DNA of 64,000 nt from Anadara kagoshimensis. Taxonomy: Eukaryota; Mollusca; Bivalvia; Arcoida; Arcidae. A program made the position numbers and the translations under genes. Below are positions 13,796-23,307 of the stretch, piece by piece. The notes under the pieces were generated by a model that worked only from the letters and a program-made list of their open reading frames with translations, searched no databases and had not been told where the DNA came from. Location: assembly GCA_021292105.1 (NCBI GenBank), contig CM037874.1, positions 57,824,539-57,888,538 of the forward strand, read 5' to 3'. Every line of letters starts with the position of its first letter. Position 1 is the first letter of the stretch.

Positions 13796-14547
13796 GTCAG
13801 TAAATAAATAACAATGTGACATTAACTAGATACGACACTAACCGTAGAAAACCATTGTGACATAATCGGAGAAAATCATCTAGATGCGACGTAAACCAGG
13901 GGAAGCAATCTAAATGCGACGTAAACCAGGGGAAGCAATCTAGATGCGACGTAAACCAGGGAAAGTAATCTTGATGCGAATGTTACCAGGGGAAGCCATC
14001 TAGGTGCGACATAAACCAGGGGAAGCAATCTAGATGCGACTTGGACCAGGGAAAACAATCTTGATGCGACGTAAACAATGGAAAGTAATCTTGATGCGAC
14101 TGTTACCAGGGAAAGCAATCAAGATGCGACGTAAACCAGGAACAACAATCTAAACGCGGTGTAAACCACGGTGAGCAATCAATCTAGATGCGACATTAAC
14201 AAGGAAAGCAATCTTACGCAACGTAAATCAGGGAAAGCAATCTGGATGCGTCTTAGCCTAGCGAAATCTAGACGCGACAACAACCGCGTAGAAAACCATC
14301 GTGATGCGACATTTACGAAGAAAACAATCTAGATGCGATGTTATCTGCGAAAAATATCTAAATGTGACCTCATCTAGATTCGACGTTAACCATAGAAAGC
14401 CATGATCTAGAAACTACGCTAATTCTGACGTCGTGTACCAGTGGAAAGTATATAGATGCGACAGTAACCTTATTAATTTTGTTTCCAAATACCAATTGCT
14501 TCGACTAACTGTTTGACCAACTTACTTGTAAATGTTTCGGTTTTCCG

Positions 14548-14607
<60 letters not shown>

Positions 14608-16870
14608 CGCGCGCGTTACCATGTTAAATACAACTTTTAGTAATAAGCAAACATCAATGACCTGTTCGCTTGACCTTTCATTAGGAATATTCATATACTT
14701 AGGATGGTCCACCAGGAAATTGTATCGTCGTTAATACATAAACAACGTCTTAGTACACTGTTTCCCGTGATACAGACAAAATGATCATCCGTGTACCCTG
14801 TATATAAATGAACTGGTCCAAAATGTTTTTTTAGGTCAATCGGACAGGTCAATTTTGTTTGACTTCTTTTGCAAATACAATGGTTATATTTGTATTTTAA
14901 TAAGGTAAAAAACCCTGACGGACATGATTGATTACAAAGAAGTTAAATGTTAAATGTTTAACATCTAATAATAGGTGTCGCCGAACTAAGATACAGTGAT
15001 TACAATGTAGGCAAACAACATTGACCTGTCCGTTTGACCTTTAATTCAAATATTTATCACGGACAATTTCATCAATATATAGGGAACACAGGTTTTCATT
15101 TTGTCTATGTCATGGATAAACCTGCATTGACTGTGTATTCACTGCCAATCACGACACTACCTTTACACTGGGTGGATCCTAATGTTGTTCCTTATGAAAG
15201 GTCAAACGGACAGGTCATTACCTATTTAGTTGAAGGGTTGCAATTAAGCATACTTCACGCATGGGGGACTGAAGTGTCAACAACAATCGTTTCATGACAA
15301 GGGTATTCATGTACGTGATCTAGAGTGGAGTAATGATGTTTTACCCCTCAGTGAAAGTTAATCACTTATATCGAGACAGTCAGTTCATAAATGACAGAGG
15401 TAATCAAAGTGCCTGAGAACATAATCTACCTTCGGCTAGCGAACTAACACATTTCTCGTACTAGGATCTGTCCCGAGTGGATTCGAACCTTTAATTTGTA
15501 GTGATAGGTAGTGTGATCCGTAAATGCGCATTTTAGACCATCTGGCCACAAAGGCCCCTACAAGGGTATACATTTTTATGCACTGCGGTTTTCAACATTA
15601 GGAGTTGTGATTTTTGCTCTAGACCCAAATTATGGATATTTTTCATGGATTTTCGTAGTTCCGTTGCGTCTTTGTCTGCAAATTACGGAGAATCTATTTC
15701 CATTTGTTGATTCATGTATTTATTTATTCATTTATTTATTTATTTATTTATTTATTTCTTGGAATTTTGAAGTTACTCGTGCCTTAGTATTCTGCCATTT
15801 ATTTCAGGTTTAACAACTACTTATATAAATTCACCCTATTCACACGACACTAATATTTCTGGAATTCTTCCGAAGATACCAATGTCGCTAAAATTTCCGG
15901 ATTTTCTCCGGAGTCACCAATGTCACAATATATAGAAATTACAGACAATTTCCATGCCATTATCCAAAATACAACTCGTTCAGTTTTTTTTTTACATCAA
16001 AACTCTCTCTCTCTCTCTCTCCGCTTTCCCTATTTTTAAGCATGCATTAAGACCCTAAACCCCCTTTTTAATACCCTGATATGTACAACTCTCTCTCTCT
16101 CTCTCTCTCTCCCCCCCCCGCTTTCCCTATTTTAGGCATGCATTAAGACCCCCCTCTCTCTCTCTATTTTTTTATACATGCACTAAGACCCTAAAGCTCC
16201 ATTTTTAAGACGCTGACTCTCTCTCCTAAATTATACACATACTTCAAATTATCAAGATAATTAATATTTTCCACTTACTTTCCAAGGACTGAAATATTTC
16301 ATCAGGATGTAAAATCCACCAATTCATCTTATCGGAAACATAAATTATTCGGAATAATAATGTCAAAATAAAAACTACCCAGTGGGTATTCTCTGGAAAT
16401 ATATTTTCAGAATGTGTACCATCATCTATTGATGTGTCGCTACACTGTTCTGTTTTATCACAACTCTTACTGCTCTCATGATCATTGTCACTATTACGGG
16501 ACTGTATCCTTTTTGAAGTTGATCTCGGCATCGAATCTTCGTCAGTTTTTGTCGATCCCTCGTGAGTTTTTGTTGATTCCTCGTGAGTTTTTGTAGATCT
16601 TTCGCGAGTTTTTGTCGATCCCTCGTTAGTTTTTGTAGACCTTTCGTGAGTTTTTGTCGATTCCTTGTGAGTTTTTGTCAAATCCTCGTTAGTTGTTGTC
16701 GACCCCTCGCGATATTTTGTCGATTCCTCGTTATATTTTGTCGACTCGTCGTTAGTTTTTGTCGACCCTTCGCGATGCTTTGTATCATCCTTAGTTTGTT
16801 TCCCGTTTGTTTCAGAATTTTTAATCTGTCCATTTTGTTTTTCAACATTTTTCGAATTCTTCCGTTTCAT
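2666..16870 (-). CDS. PIGZ: GPI mannosyltransferase 4-like (PIG-Z/SMP3, GT22 family), 3 exons, 937 aa
   Basis: Predicted ER multi-pass glycosyltransferase that would add the fourth, side-branch mannose to GPI anchor precursors from dolichol-phosphate-mannose. Exons on the minus strand are 16870-16279, 8661-8450 and 4675-2666; junctions are GTAAGT/TTTCAG and GTAAGA/TTACAG, and the phases fit (1, then 0). Seen: a first membrane span at about residues 164-181 followed by the GT22 luminal motif HPDEIFQSLE (about 188-197); in exon 2 an LRSFMFP block matching the RS..FP block of the family; in exon 3 the GTHTFINSF block equivalent to the 'TRTxSN' segment, then several hydrophobic spans. The first ATG is at 16870 and an in-frame TAA lies just upstream. 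It is much longer than human PIGZ (about 580 aa) because of a Ser/Thr-rich N-terminus and a charged insertion in exon 3. PIG-B or another GT22 member is the alternative. Confidence 0.78.
5700..5910 (-). mobile_element. LINE 3' fragment (minus strand)
   Basis: On the minus strand the sequence reads as the C-terminal tail typical of LINE reverse-transcriptase polyproteins: an RRGKKKIGRPKETW-like basic block, then RTIEKEHKELGYNSWTEA and an EKWRELDSPHG-like segment, with frame breaks. It lies in intron 2 of the PIG-Z-like gene. Confidence 0.65.
6050..6480 (-). mobile_element. Penelope-like element 3' fragment, third copy
   Basis: Homologous to 1-440: same terminal sequence (cacgtgtgtaatcaaaatt), the same 'aagcaggagaagcaggtata' block and the YDKRDD-encoding region. 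It adds a terminal block at 6050-6107 (ending in 'gtgaggccgggta' on the plus strand) that also occurs inverted at 18108-18190. Confidence 0.65.
7285..7800. repeat. Dispersed repeat with direct duplication (period about 312 bp)
   Basis: Two related segments, 7285-7480 and 7597-7795, share blocks such as 'atggcccttt' and 'gaaacttggt(a/g)caaagcatca'. Similar 'gtccgtccg'-containing sequence recurs at 59800-59950, so this is decayed dispersed repeat rather than gene. The rest of 6480-8449 shows no feature. Confidence 0.55.
8450..8661 (-). CDS. PIGZ: PIG-Z-like gene, exon 2
   Basis: 212 nt between acceptor TAATTTCAG and donor GTAAGA. It completes an ATT codon split with exon 1 and then encodes 70 residues, with an SLRSFMFP block and a hydrophobic segment (IFTIIGKAAIFFGW). 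Found by translating across the junction; it bridges the HPDE exon and the C-terminal exon in the order expected for GT22 proteins. Confidence 0.8.
9101..9478 (+). mobile_element. tRNA-derived SINE, full copy with 15-bp TSD
   Basis: Starts with a tRNA-like head: A box 'gtggcctaatggataaga', B box 'gagttcgagtcccgctc'. It ends in 'gacgttaagcaacattc' and a short (aacc)n tail. The direct repeat cattctttaataaga flanks it at 9086-9100 and 9479-9493. A second copy lies at 26988. It is not a functional tRNA gene, since the sequence continues as a 380-bp SINE body. Confidence 0.88.
9500..10250 (+). mobile_element. Mariner-type transposase fossil, interrupted
   Basis: Translation fragments fit a mariner transposase: near 9515 FSSKIKYHAVIRSW with a KEIQRELAHVY segment, near 9680 ARFGRV, and near 10065 SHPAYSPDLAPSNLFL, the block containing a catalytic Asp in mariners. 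Stops and frameshifts are present. The copy is split by an inserted element at about 9776-10026. Confidence 0.7.
9776..10026. mobile_element. Short inverted-repeat insertion inside mariner fossil
   Basis: Left end 'ggcggatccagaatttttaa' followed by a G run; right end 'cccttaaatccgccactgg' is roughly its inverse. It encloses a (TC)n tract at about 9932-9969. Likely a non-autonomous DNA element. Confidence 0.5.
10671..10991. repeat. Tandem duplication, two copies of about 161 bp
   Basis: 10671-10830 and 10832-10991 are nearly identical, each starting 'tggtcgaaaa' and ending in 'gacctggtaagttgaccttt'. The unit ends in the terminal repeat of the MITE family described at 15007, so the duplication involves a MITE end. 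Confidence 0.85.
11307..11522. mobile_element. MITE family 1 copy (GACCTGTCC-type TIR)
   Basis: Left end 'caaacaacactgacctgtcc', right end 'aaaggtcaagcggagaggtc'. It is followed to 11651 by a second right half, with an internal poly(A) run at 11590-11614 and another right terminus (aagcggacaggtcaaagatg), so two copies are nested or overlapped here. Confidence 0.75.
12465..12860. repeat. Degenerate tandem repeat, about 60-bp unit
   Basis: Repeats of 'cttatatcgagatgttacca' followed by 'gccttgtatgcaggtg' variants, five to six copies. The core motif also occurs in the 3' half of SINE family B. The surrounding 11652-12464 holds no gene I can support. Confidence 0.6.
12870..13086 (+). mobile_element. 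SINE family B 3' part followed by (CAAT)n
   Basis: Carries the family blocks 'gtagtgactgttctttcgcc' and 'gatataagtgaaatattctt'. The tail has expanded into a (caat)n microsatellite at about 13023-13086. Confidence 0.7.
13470..13522. repeat. (CT)n microsatellite
   Basis: About 26 CT units. Confidence 0.95.
13744..13794. repeat. (AAAT)n microsatellite
   Basis: About 12 tetranucleotide units. Confidence 0.95.
13820..14470. repeat. 30-bp minisatellite
   Basis: Unit of the type 'gatgcgacgtaaaccagggg' plus 'aagcaatcta', most regular at 13880-14160, then decaying. The 80-residue minus-strand open frame across it is periodic (LLSLVYVASR) and is a by-product of the repeat. Confidence 0.85.
14551..14604. 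repeat. (AC)n microsatellite
   Basis: About 27 AC units immediately upstream of a MITE family 1 copy. Confidence 0.95.
14647..14865. mobile_element. MITE family 1 copy
   Basis: Left terminus 'caatgacctgttcgcttgac', right terminus 'ggtcaatcggacaggtcaat'; internal 'aggatggtccacc' block shared with other copies. Confidence 0.75.
15007..15226. mobile_element. MITE family 1 copy, best preserved ends
   Basis: Left end 'aggcaaacaacattgacctg' plus 'tccgtttgacctttaa'; right end 'aaaggtcaaacggacaggtc' is the inverse of the left. About 220 bp, no coding capacity. Other copies at 11307, 14647, 19574, 33681 and 43621 define the family. Confidence 0.8.
15345..15560 (-). mobile_element. tRNA-derived SINE, minus strand
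   Basis: On the minus strand a tRNA-like head is visible: 'ttgtggccagatggtctaaa' (A-box region) and 'aggttcgaatccactcggga' (B box), followed by a body ending in the 'cttatatcgagac' motif. Confidence 0.65.
15718..15757. repeat. (TTTA)n microsatellite
   Basis: About nine tetranucleotide units. The stretch 15990-16230 also holds several short (CT)n tracts within a roughly duplicated segment containing 'gctttccctattttaagcat'. Confidence 0.9.
16279..16870 (-). CDS. PIGZ: PIG-Z-like gene, exon 1
   Basis: 592 nt, ends in phase 1 at a GTAAGT donor (16278-16273). It encodes about 160 residues of low-complexity Lys/Ser/Thr/Glu sequence, with a degenerate heptad-like repeat (variants of STKTHEE) over about residues 33-107, then a membrane span and the HPDE motif. 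The codon at 16876 is GTG; the first ATG is 16870. Confidence 0.8.
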
Positions 16871-16876
16871 GTTCAC

Positions 16877-17700
16877 TGATTATCAATTGTAACGTCTCAC
16901 TTGTTTCGCAGCTTCTGTGTGTAGTATGTACACATGTATAAATAAATACCTCGCACTGAAAAGTCATCCACAAAACATTGTAATCAATAATTGTGTTGTG
17001 TACCACAGCGTAAACAGTACAAAACTGACAGGATAAAATTACAATTTATTACAACTTAATGAAAACCCAACACTGGTAGCATATAAACAATATAATAAAA
17101 CGTTTATTGCCTTTGTCGATTTAATTTAAATATTTAAAAGCCTCCGTTGGCTAGAAAACGTTTGTGTTTATCGGTTTTATTATTAGTTCAAACTTACATA
17201 GGTATTCACAGAAGTCAATTTGATTAAGTGTTTACTGTTTTTCGTTTTTAATCCAGGCCTTTTCAACTTGATAATAAAGTTTTAAATATCGTAAAAGAAA
17301 AGTCATTACACAGTTTGCTGATTTCACGAGAGATGGCGCTGATAAACCAGGTGAAACGAACATCTTGACAAGTTTGACCTGGACATTTCAACCCTAAAAT
17401 AAAATACCGAAAATAGTCTCAACTGTATTAAGGATGTATTTATTTTTAACCCATTCAACTTTATATTATTTAAGAGAGATCGTATTTTTAAAGTCAAATG
17501 TACTTTTATAGTGGAAAAACAAAGATTTTTAAAGAATTAGATTTTTTTAAAATTCAGAGTTAACATGTTTGGTTAAACTAGTCGCAGTTATACCTCCCGG
17601 CCATGGTTCAGATGTAATCGCTTCAATGCTGATACTATTTCATTGTTTAAGGTGACATTGTTACAAACTTGGTCATCTATGTTGTATTGTTACATACAAA
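16877..17700. other. Upstream flank of PIG-Z-like gene, nothing recognised
   Basis: AT-rich, no open frame or repeat family identified. It probably contains the promoter and 5' UTR of the minus-strand PIG-Z-like gene, but no specific element can be named. Confidence 0.4.
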
Positions 17701-17702
17701 CT

Positions 17703-17728
17703 GCTCTCTCTCTCTTTCTCTCTCTCAA

Positions 17729-17779
<51 letters not shown>

Positions 17780-17797
17780 AAAAATAAATAAATAAAT
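17703..17797. repeat. (CT)n and (AAAT)n compound microsatellite
   Basis: A short CT tract runs into about 17 AAAT units with one interruption. Confidence 0.95.
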
Positions 17798-18107
17798 ATT
17801 ACTTCTAGATATAATATTTCGCAGATCACGGTGCTTCTATCCGCCAAGATATGAATCCTTAACGTGGTGAAGTTTATTGGTTAGCTTATCGAAAAAGAGA
17901 GTTCCGGTTTCCTCAACCATTCAAACACTTTATATAAGGTCCTTATAATATAGCTACTGAGTCTATGTTAGATCAATTTTGGTACAATTGTAATTGACTT
18001 TAATTTGGAGGTGGGGGAGGGGTGTGCAAAACGTGTACCGTATTTTCAATGAATAATATTAGGTATTTTCATGTTTCGGATAATTTCGTGTTCCTTTCAT
18101 TCCCAGT

Positions 18108-18190
18108 TTTGATTACACACGTAACGGGTGGTTAAAACGGAGGGGGACTTTACCTTTACGGAGCACCCGGCCTCACTTCCCTGGCGGAGA
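18108..18190 (+). mobile_element. Penelope-like element terminal fragment, plus strand
   Basis: Inverse of the 6055-6130 terminus: 'ttttgattacacacgt' at one end and 'acccggcctcacttccctgg' at the other. Only about 80 bp of the element end remains. Confidence 0.55.
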
Positions 18191-18224
18191 GTCACGTGTG
18201 TAAACCTAATTTGCCAGTTTTTGG

Positions 18225-19380
18225 ATTGTTGCTTGGATATGGATTGGTATGTTTGTTTTCACTTTGTTTTGAGATTGTGGTTTGAACATGGATTGGTATG
18301 TTTGTTTTCACTTTGTTTTGGGATTGTGGTTTGGAAATGGATTGGTATGTTTGTTTCTATTTGAACATAGATTGGTATATTTGTTTTCACTTTGCTTTGC
18401 GATTGTTGTTTGGACATGGATTGATATGTTTGTTGTTACTTTGTTTTGGGATTGTGACTTGGACATGAATTGGTATGTTTGTTTTTACATTGCTTTTGAA
18501 TTGTGCTTTGGAGAAAGATCGGTATGTTTGTTTTCACTTTGTTTTGGGATTGTGGTTTGGAAATGGATTGGTATGTTTGTTTCTTTTTTGAACATAGATT
18601 GGTATATTTGTTTTCACTCTGCTTTGAGATTGTTGTTTGGACATGGATTGATATGTTTGTTGTTTCTTTGCTTTGGGATTGTGGCTTGGACATGGATTGG
18701 TGTGTTTGTTTTTACTTTGTTTTGGGGTTGTGGTTTGGACATGGATTGGTATGTTTCTTTTTACTTTGTTTTGGGATTGTGATTTGGACATGGATTGGTA
18801 TGTTTCTTTTTACTTTGTTTTGGGATTGTGATTTGGACATGGATTGGTATGTTTCTTTTTACTTTGTTTTGGGATTGTGATTTGGACATGGATTGGTATG
18901 TTTCTTTTTACTTTGTTTTGGGATTGTGATTTGGACATGGATTGGTATGTTTCTTTTTACTTTGTTTTGGGATTGTGATTTGGACATGGATTGGTATGTT
19001 TCTTTTTACTTTGTTTTGGGATTGTGGTTTGGACATGGATTGGTATGTTTGTTTCTATTTTGAACTTAGATTGGATTTATTTTTATTTGTTTTTACTTGC
19101 TTTGGAATTGTGGTTTGGACATGGATTGATGTGTTCGTTTTTACTTTGCTTTGAGATTGTTGTTTGGACATGGATTGGTATGTTTGTTTTTACTTTGCTT
19201 TAGGGTAATGATTTGGACTTAGATTGTTATGTTTGTTTTTATTCAAAATGTGTGCTTTGGACATGGAATGGCGTGTTTATTTTTACTTTGCTTTCGGATT
19301 GTGGTTTAGACATGGATTAGTGTGTTTGTTTTTACTTTGCTTTCGGATTGTGGTTTGGACATAAATTGGTATGTTTGTTT
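18225..19380. repeat. 49-bp minisatellite, over 20 copies
   Basis: Unit built on 'ggacatggattggtatgttt' plus a 'tttactttgttttgggattg' half. Copies between 18780 and 19010 are nearly identical with a period of exactly 49 bp; edges are diverged. Because 49 is not a multiple of three the array produces overlapping open frames in all plus frames and some minus frames; none is a gene. Confidence 0.92.
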
Positions 19381-19573
19381 TTGATATTAACTTTCAGTCC
19401 TTTCAGAACCTCTCAATATAAGTACAACACTATTGTCCTTTGTAAAAACAAGATTTTCCTTCAAAAGATTATTGACTCCTTGCTTGATGGGAGTAGTCGA
19501 CTGGAATAATAGATGATCATTGTTCATCAAAGTACAACCAGATCTAATCAATATTCAAAATCTTAATGTTATA

Positions 19574-20370
19574 GGCAAACAACATTGACCTGTCCGTTTG
19601 ATATCTAATTTAAATACTAAGTATATTTATTACATAACATTTTTGTAGGCAACACGGATATTAATTTCGACTACTTTTTTAGAAACATACATTGTGTTTT
19701 AGAAATGTGCATTGTGTTTTAGAAACATGCATTGTGTTTTAGAAACGTGCATTGTGTTATTGTGTTTTAGAAACGTGCATTGTGTTATTGTGTTTTAGAA
19801 ACGTGCATTGTGTTTTAGATACATGCATTGTCTTTTAAAAACGTGCATTGTAAAAACGTGCATTGTGTTTTAGAAACGTGCATCGTGTTTTGTATTTTAG
19901 AAACATGCATTGTGTTTTAGAAACATGCATCGTGTTTTGTATTTTAGAAACATGCATTGTGTTTTAGAAACATGCATTGTGTTTTAGAAACATGCATTGT
20001 TTTAGAAACATGCATTGTGTTATTGTGTTTTAGAAACGTGCATTGTGTTTTAGAAACGTGCATTGTGTTTTAGAAACATGGATTGTGTTTTAGAAACATG
20101 CATTGTGTTTTAGAAACGTAAATTGTGTTTTAGAAACATGGAATGTGTTTTAGAAACATGCATTGTGTTTTAGAAATGTGTATTGTGAAACGTTCATTGT
20201 GTTTTAGAAACGTGCATTGTGTTTTAAAAACATGCATTTTTGTTTAGAAACGTGCATTTTAGAAACAGCTACTAATAATTAGTAGTTTGCATGTATTGGT
20301 GGATCGCCATATACTGAGTATGACTATTCCTAATGAAAGGTCAAGTGGACAGGTCAATGTTGTCTGTGTA
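19574..20370. mobile_element. MITE family 1 copy enlarged by an internal satellite
   Basis: Left terminus 'aggcaaacaacattgacctg', right terminus 'aaaggtcaagtggacaggtc', with the usual sub-terminal sequences inside both ends. The middle is replaced by the 20-bp array at 19685-20265, so the element is about 800 bp instead of about 220. Confidence 0.78.
19685..20265. repeat. 20-bp minisatellite inside MITE
   Basis: About 27 copies of cattgtgttttagaaacatg, alternating 'acatg' and 'acgtg' variants, with a few copies carrying an extra 'ttattgtg' insertion. Confidence 0.92.
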
Positions 20371-20770
20371 TACTAGTATGTACATACAATTCATATTATT
20401 ATTATTGTGAAACGTAGCATAGTTCGAAAACAAAATTAAATAAGCATTGAAAGGCATTTTATGTTGAATTGTTTATGCGATATTGAATTATCGTTAGTCG
20501 AGTTAAAAATATTTGAATTGTCTTAATTGCGTTACCATGACGACGTTATAGTGGAACATATATGACTCTGATAATAGTAAAGAAATGAAATAGATCCTTG
20601 CGTCCAGTCAAAGGTCAAGAGTATTTCATTTATATCAAGATTATTATTATAGTTATGCAATCCATTTCTAACAAGAAAGGTCTTTACTATCCTTTCGTAA
20701 TGATTTGGGTCATATATTTTAATTTACCTGACCATGAGACATGTGATTTTATGTTAAAATACTGTTAAGA

Positions 20771-20777
20771 CGCGCGC

Positions 20778-20808
<31 letters not shown>

Positions 20809-20815
20809 TGTGTGT
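20771..20815. repeat. (CG)n-(TG)n alternating tract
   Basis: About 10 CG units followed by about 12 TG units: a purine-pyrimidine alternating run of about 44 bp, a classical Z-DNA-prone sequence. 20371-20770 shows no gene. Confidence 0.92.
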
Positions 20816-20829
20816 GAATGTTGGTGTAC

Positions 20830-21120
20830 ATGTCTTGCCTTAACTTAATTCTCTCAGTGCCAGGAGGCACACAAGTCTTTCGTCATTCGGTCTGAGGCTA
20901 CACGACGTGCCGCGTTCCAGCCTGCGCTTTACCGTTCTACTTTGACCATCCGACTCCAAGTTGTTTTAGGGCGGCCTCTTTTCCTTCTACACTCAGGAGT
21001 CCACCCAAGGGCAACAGCACAGTCGTCTGTCTGTCCTTTCCTCAGTACGTGGCCAATCTAATTCCATCTCTTCCTCCTAACTTCATCACTGATCTTCTCG
21101 GTTTCTGCCATTTCAAGGAC
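20830..21120 (-). mobile_element. LINE 3' fragment (minus strand)
   Basis: Minus-strand translation gives a LINE C-terminal tail with an RRKRWNWIGHVLRK-like block, DRQTDCAVALGWTPE and RRKRGRPKTTW, in slightly broken frame. Confidence 0.72.
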
Positions 21121-21124
21121 TGTT

Positions 21125-21948
21125 TTGTTGGTGCTGCCATCGAAATTTGTCAATTTTTCCGAGACGTTTTATGTGCATGCGCTCAACACATATTTTCAAC
21201 TTCTCCTCTGACACTACTGAACAGATTTCAATGAAACTTGGTATTAGAGATGTATATATGGACCGGTACAAATCAGATTTGTTCGCGACCTTGCCATGAC
21301 TATCAACGTGACGTAGGGGGGGGGGGGCAAAAATCTTAAAAATCTTCTTCTCCAAAAACGATTATTTGAGAAAAGTCTGATGTGATATTTTGCTTCTCTT
21401 GTGTGTTTAGCCTTTGGGTTGGTCATTTCGTTAAATGCAATGAAAAATGGATCACGCGTAATTTGAAAATTTTGTAAAATGGCTTAAAAATTTATATAAC
21501 TTGCCTATTTTAACAGATAATAGATATTTTAGTTATTTTCTTAAAATGAACCTCATAACGGGATTAAAGTCAAAAGAAAGTCCAGAGTTTTGTCATAGGG
21601 TTTTCAAGTTGTGGCGTTCAAAATATGACCTCCAAAATGGGTCAATGTCAATGGTCAAGGTCATGACCTCAATAGTTGCAACTATTTCAAAGTAGACATT
21701 ATGTTTGATCTTTTGAAGCCTTTTCGACTAACAGACTATCTTCGACAGGCAGATCTTAGGACACTCCGATTTCCTCTGTCTCAAAGTATTCTTTTTAAGA
21801 AAGACGGTAACTAGAATTGGTCGAGTATCGGTTGTCTGCAGTGACGGAGAGCTTGACCACTGATCAAAACGGCGACTTTTTATTGGTAACTTCCAAGTTT
21901 TTGTTGAAAAGCATTGCTTCACAGTACTCTTCATAATCACAAATACTT
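21125..21948. other. Intergenic, decayed repeat only
   Basis: Contains 'caatgaaacttggtattaga', resembling the dispersed repeat at 7285, and G runs. No gene supported. Confidence 0.45.
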
Positions 21949-22233
21949 ATGGCCACTTTATTTTTTTATTTTATTATTATTGTTTTTTGTGTAATGACTG
22001 TAAAAATAGGTAAATCAACTGCGCCTAATCATGCTAATGTCATCGATATTTTATGCACTACCAATGTTGCGGAGAACCCTCTTTTAAAGAAGTTTTTCTC
22101 CGCTAGATATGACGGGACCAGTTTCAAACTAAACCGGGGTGCCATCCCGGTTCAAAACGTGGTGTGTGTTGTTAATGGATATATTTTCGAAGGACATTCA
22201 GACCTCGTGCTTTATAAAACGATATCTTCCTAA
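21949..22233 (+). CDS. Small hypothetical protein with N-terminal hydrophobic segment
   Basis: A 94-residue ATG-initiated frame. Residues about 4-21 (LFFYFIIIVFCVMTVKIG) look like a signal peptide or anchor, followed by a 70-residue mixed region with two cysteines and NRGAIPVQNVVCVVNGYIFEG. No family recognised. It could be a single-exon gene, an exon of a larger gene, or chance. No splice sites, promoter or polyadenylation signal argue for it specifically. Confidence 0.22.
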   Translation: MATLFFYFIIIVFCVMTVKIGKSTAPNHANVIDILCTTNVAENPLLKKFFSARYDGTSFKLNRGAIPVQNVVCVVNGYIFEGHSDLVLYKTISS

Positions 22234-23003
22234 ACAATAAGATGCCGATAACGTTATTTTTTTTTAGAGAAAAATATGTTTTTTTTATATTTTAGTATAC
22301 AGTTTATTTAAATGTTTTGTAAATTGTATTTTTCACTGATGATGATTTTTTTGCTCGACTTTCTTCGGGGTTTCGTACAATTGCACCAAGATTAAAAACT
22401 AGATGGTTCGATCGCTCAATTAATTGCGTCATATCAGTAAAAAAAAGGACAAAAATATTCTGATGGGGTTGAATAATTATTGGAAGCATTTTGAAGACTG
22501 ATTGGATGGGGGTTTTGTACTTCCCAATTAAGAATATTTCACTTATATCGAGACGTCACCGTCAGGCAGCTACATAACTGAAGTGGCAGAAATCTTGATC
22601 CAGGGCAATATGTGCTGTAAGGGGGGGGGGTTACAATAGCATACCAACCATCCTCGATTTTCTCAATTTAAAAAAATAAAATTAAGAATGCTCAGATTAA
22701 GTACATTTAAAGTCTATTAAAATGCGTCTAACATTGTCAAATATTTAAAAAATGAAACGCCTAATGCGTTATTATTACACAGCTGCCAAAAAAGGTTACA
22801 GATCATCTTTTCCACGTTACACAAAAGAGCGTCGTTTAGCATTCCATTCGGTTTTTTGTCACCAATCTGTAAAATAAAACAACCCATGGATCAGATTTGA
22901 CCTCGGTCATTTGAGCGGGCCAATCAAAATAACAATGTAAACTGCAACCATTTGTAATTTCCGCTCATGAAGAACAGAGTAGGACGACCACTTCGTTTGG
23001 AAA
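22234..23003. other. Upstream flank of PPM1D
   Basis: AT-rich with a 10-G run at 22621 and a short piece of the 'cttatatcgagacgtcaccg' SINE motif at 22540. The promoter and 5' UTR of PPM1D should lie at the right end; no TATA box identified. Confidence 0.4.
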
Positions 23004-23307
23004 ATGTCAAGTTACAAAATTGGAGTTAACCTACGGGTGACTGAAAATAGTAACCAAGGTGGTAGAAAGTATATGGAAGATACTCATGCAATAAGATTTG
23101 TCAAAAACGACGAGGGTGGATTTGAATTCGCTTATTTCGGAATTTTCGATGGTCATGGCGGCGCTGAAGCATCAAAGTTTGCGAGAGACCATTTACTTGA
23201 TGAAATTACAAAATATGACAGTTTTTGGAGTGAAGATGACGACGAAATTCTCGAGGCTATTAAAACTGGGTTTTTGGATACCCACTGTGCTATGTGGAAA
23301 GAAGTTG
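23004..23307 (+). CDS. PPM1D: PPM1D exon 1
   Basis: 304 nt; ATG with A at -3. Ends MWKEV plus one base before donor GTATGT. Holds GGRKYMED and the FDGHGG metal site. Confidence 0.93.

Noticed and set aside
14513..14734. Frames with poly-HT or poly-VC stretches (also 61839-62132)
   Set aside because: Translations of (AC)n and (TG)n microsatellites.
16871..16876. Start of the PIG-Z-like protein at 16876
   Set aside because: The codon there is GTG; the first ATG is two codons downstream at 16870 and an in-frame stop lies just upstream.
18128..19203. Overlapping open frames rich in CFVF/WFGHG repeats
   Set aside because: They come from the 49-bp minisatellite, occur in several frames and both strands, and have no gene-like features.
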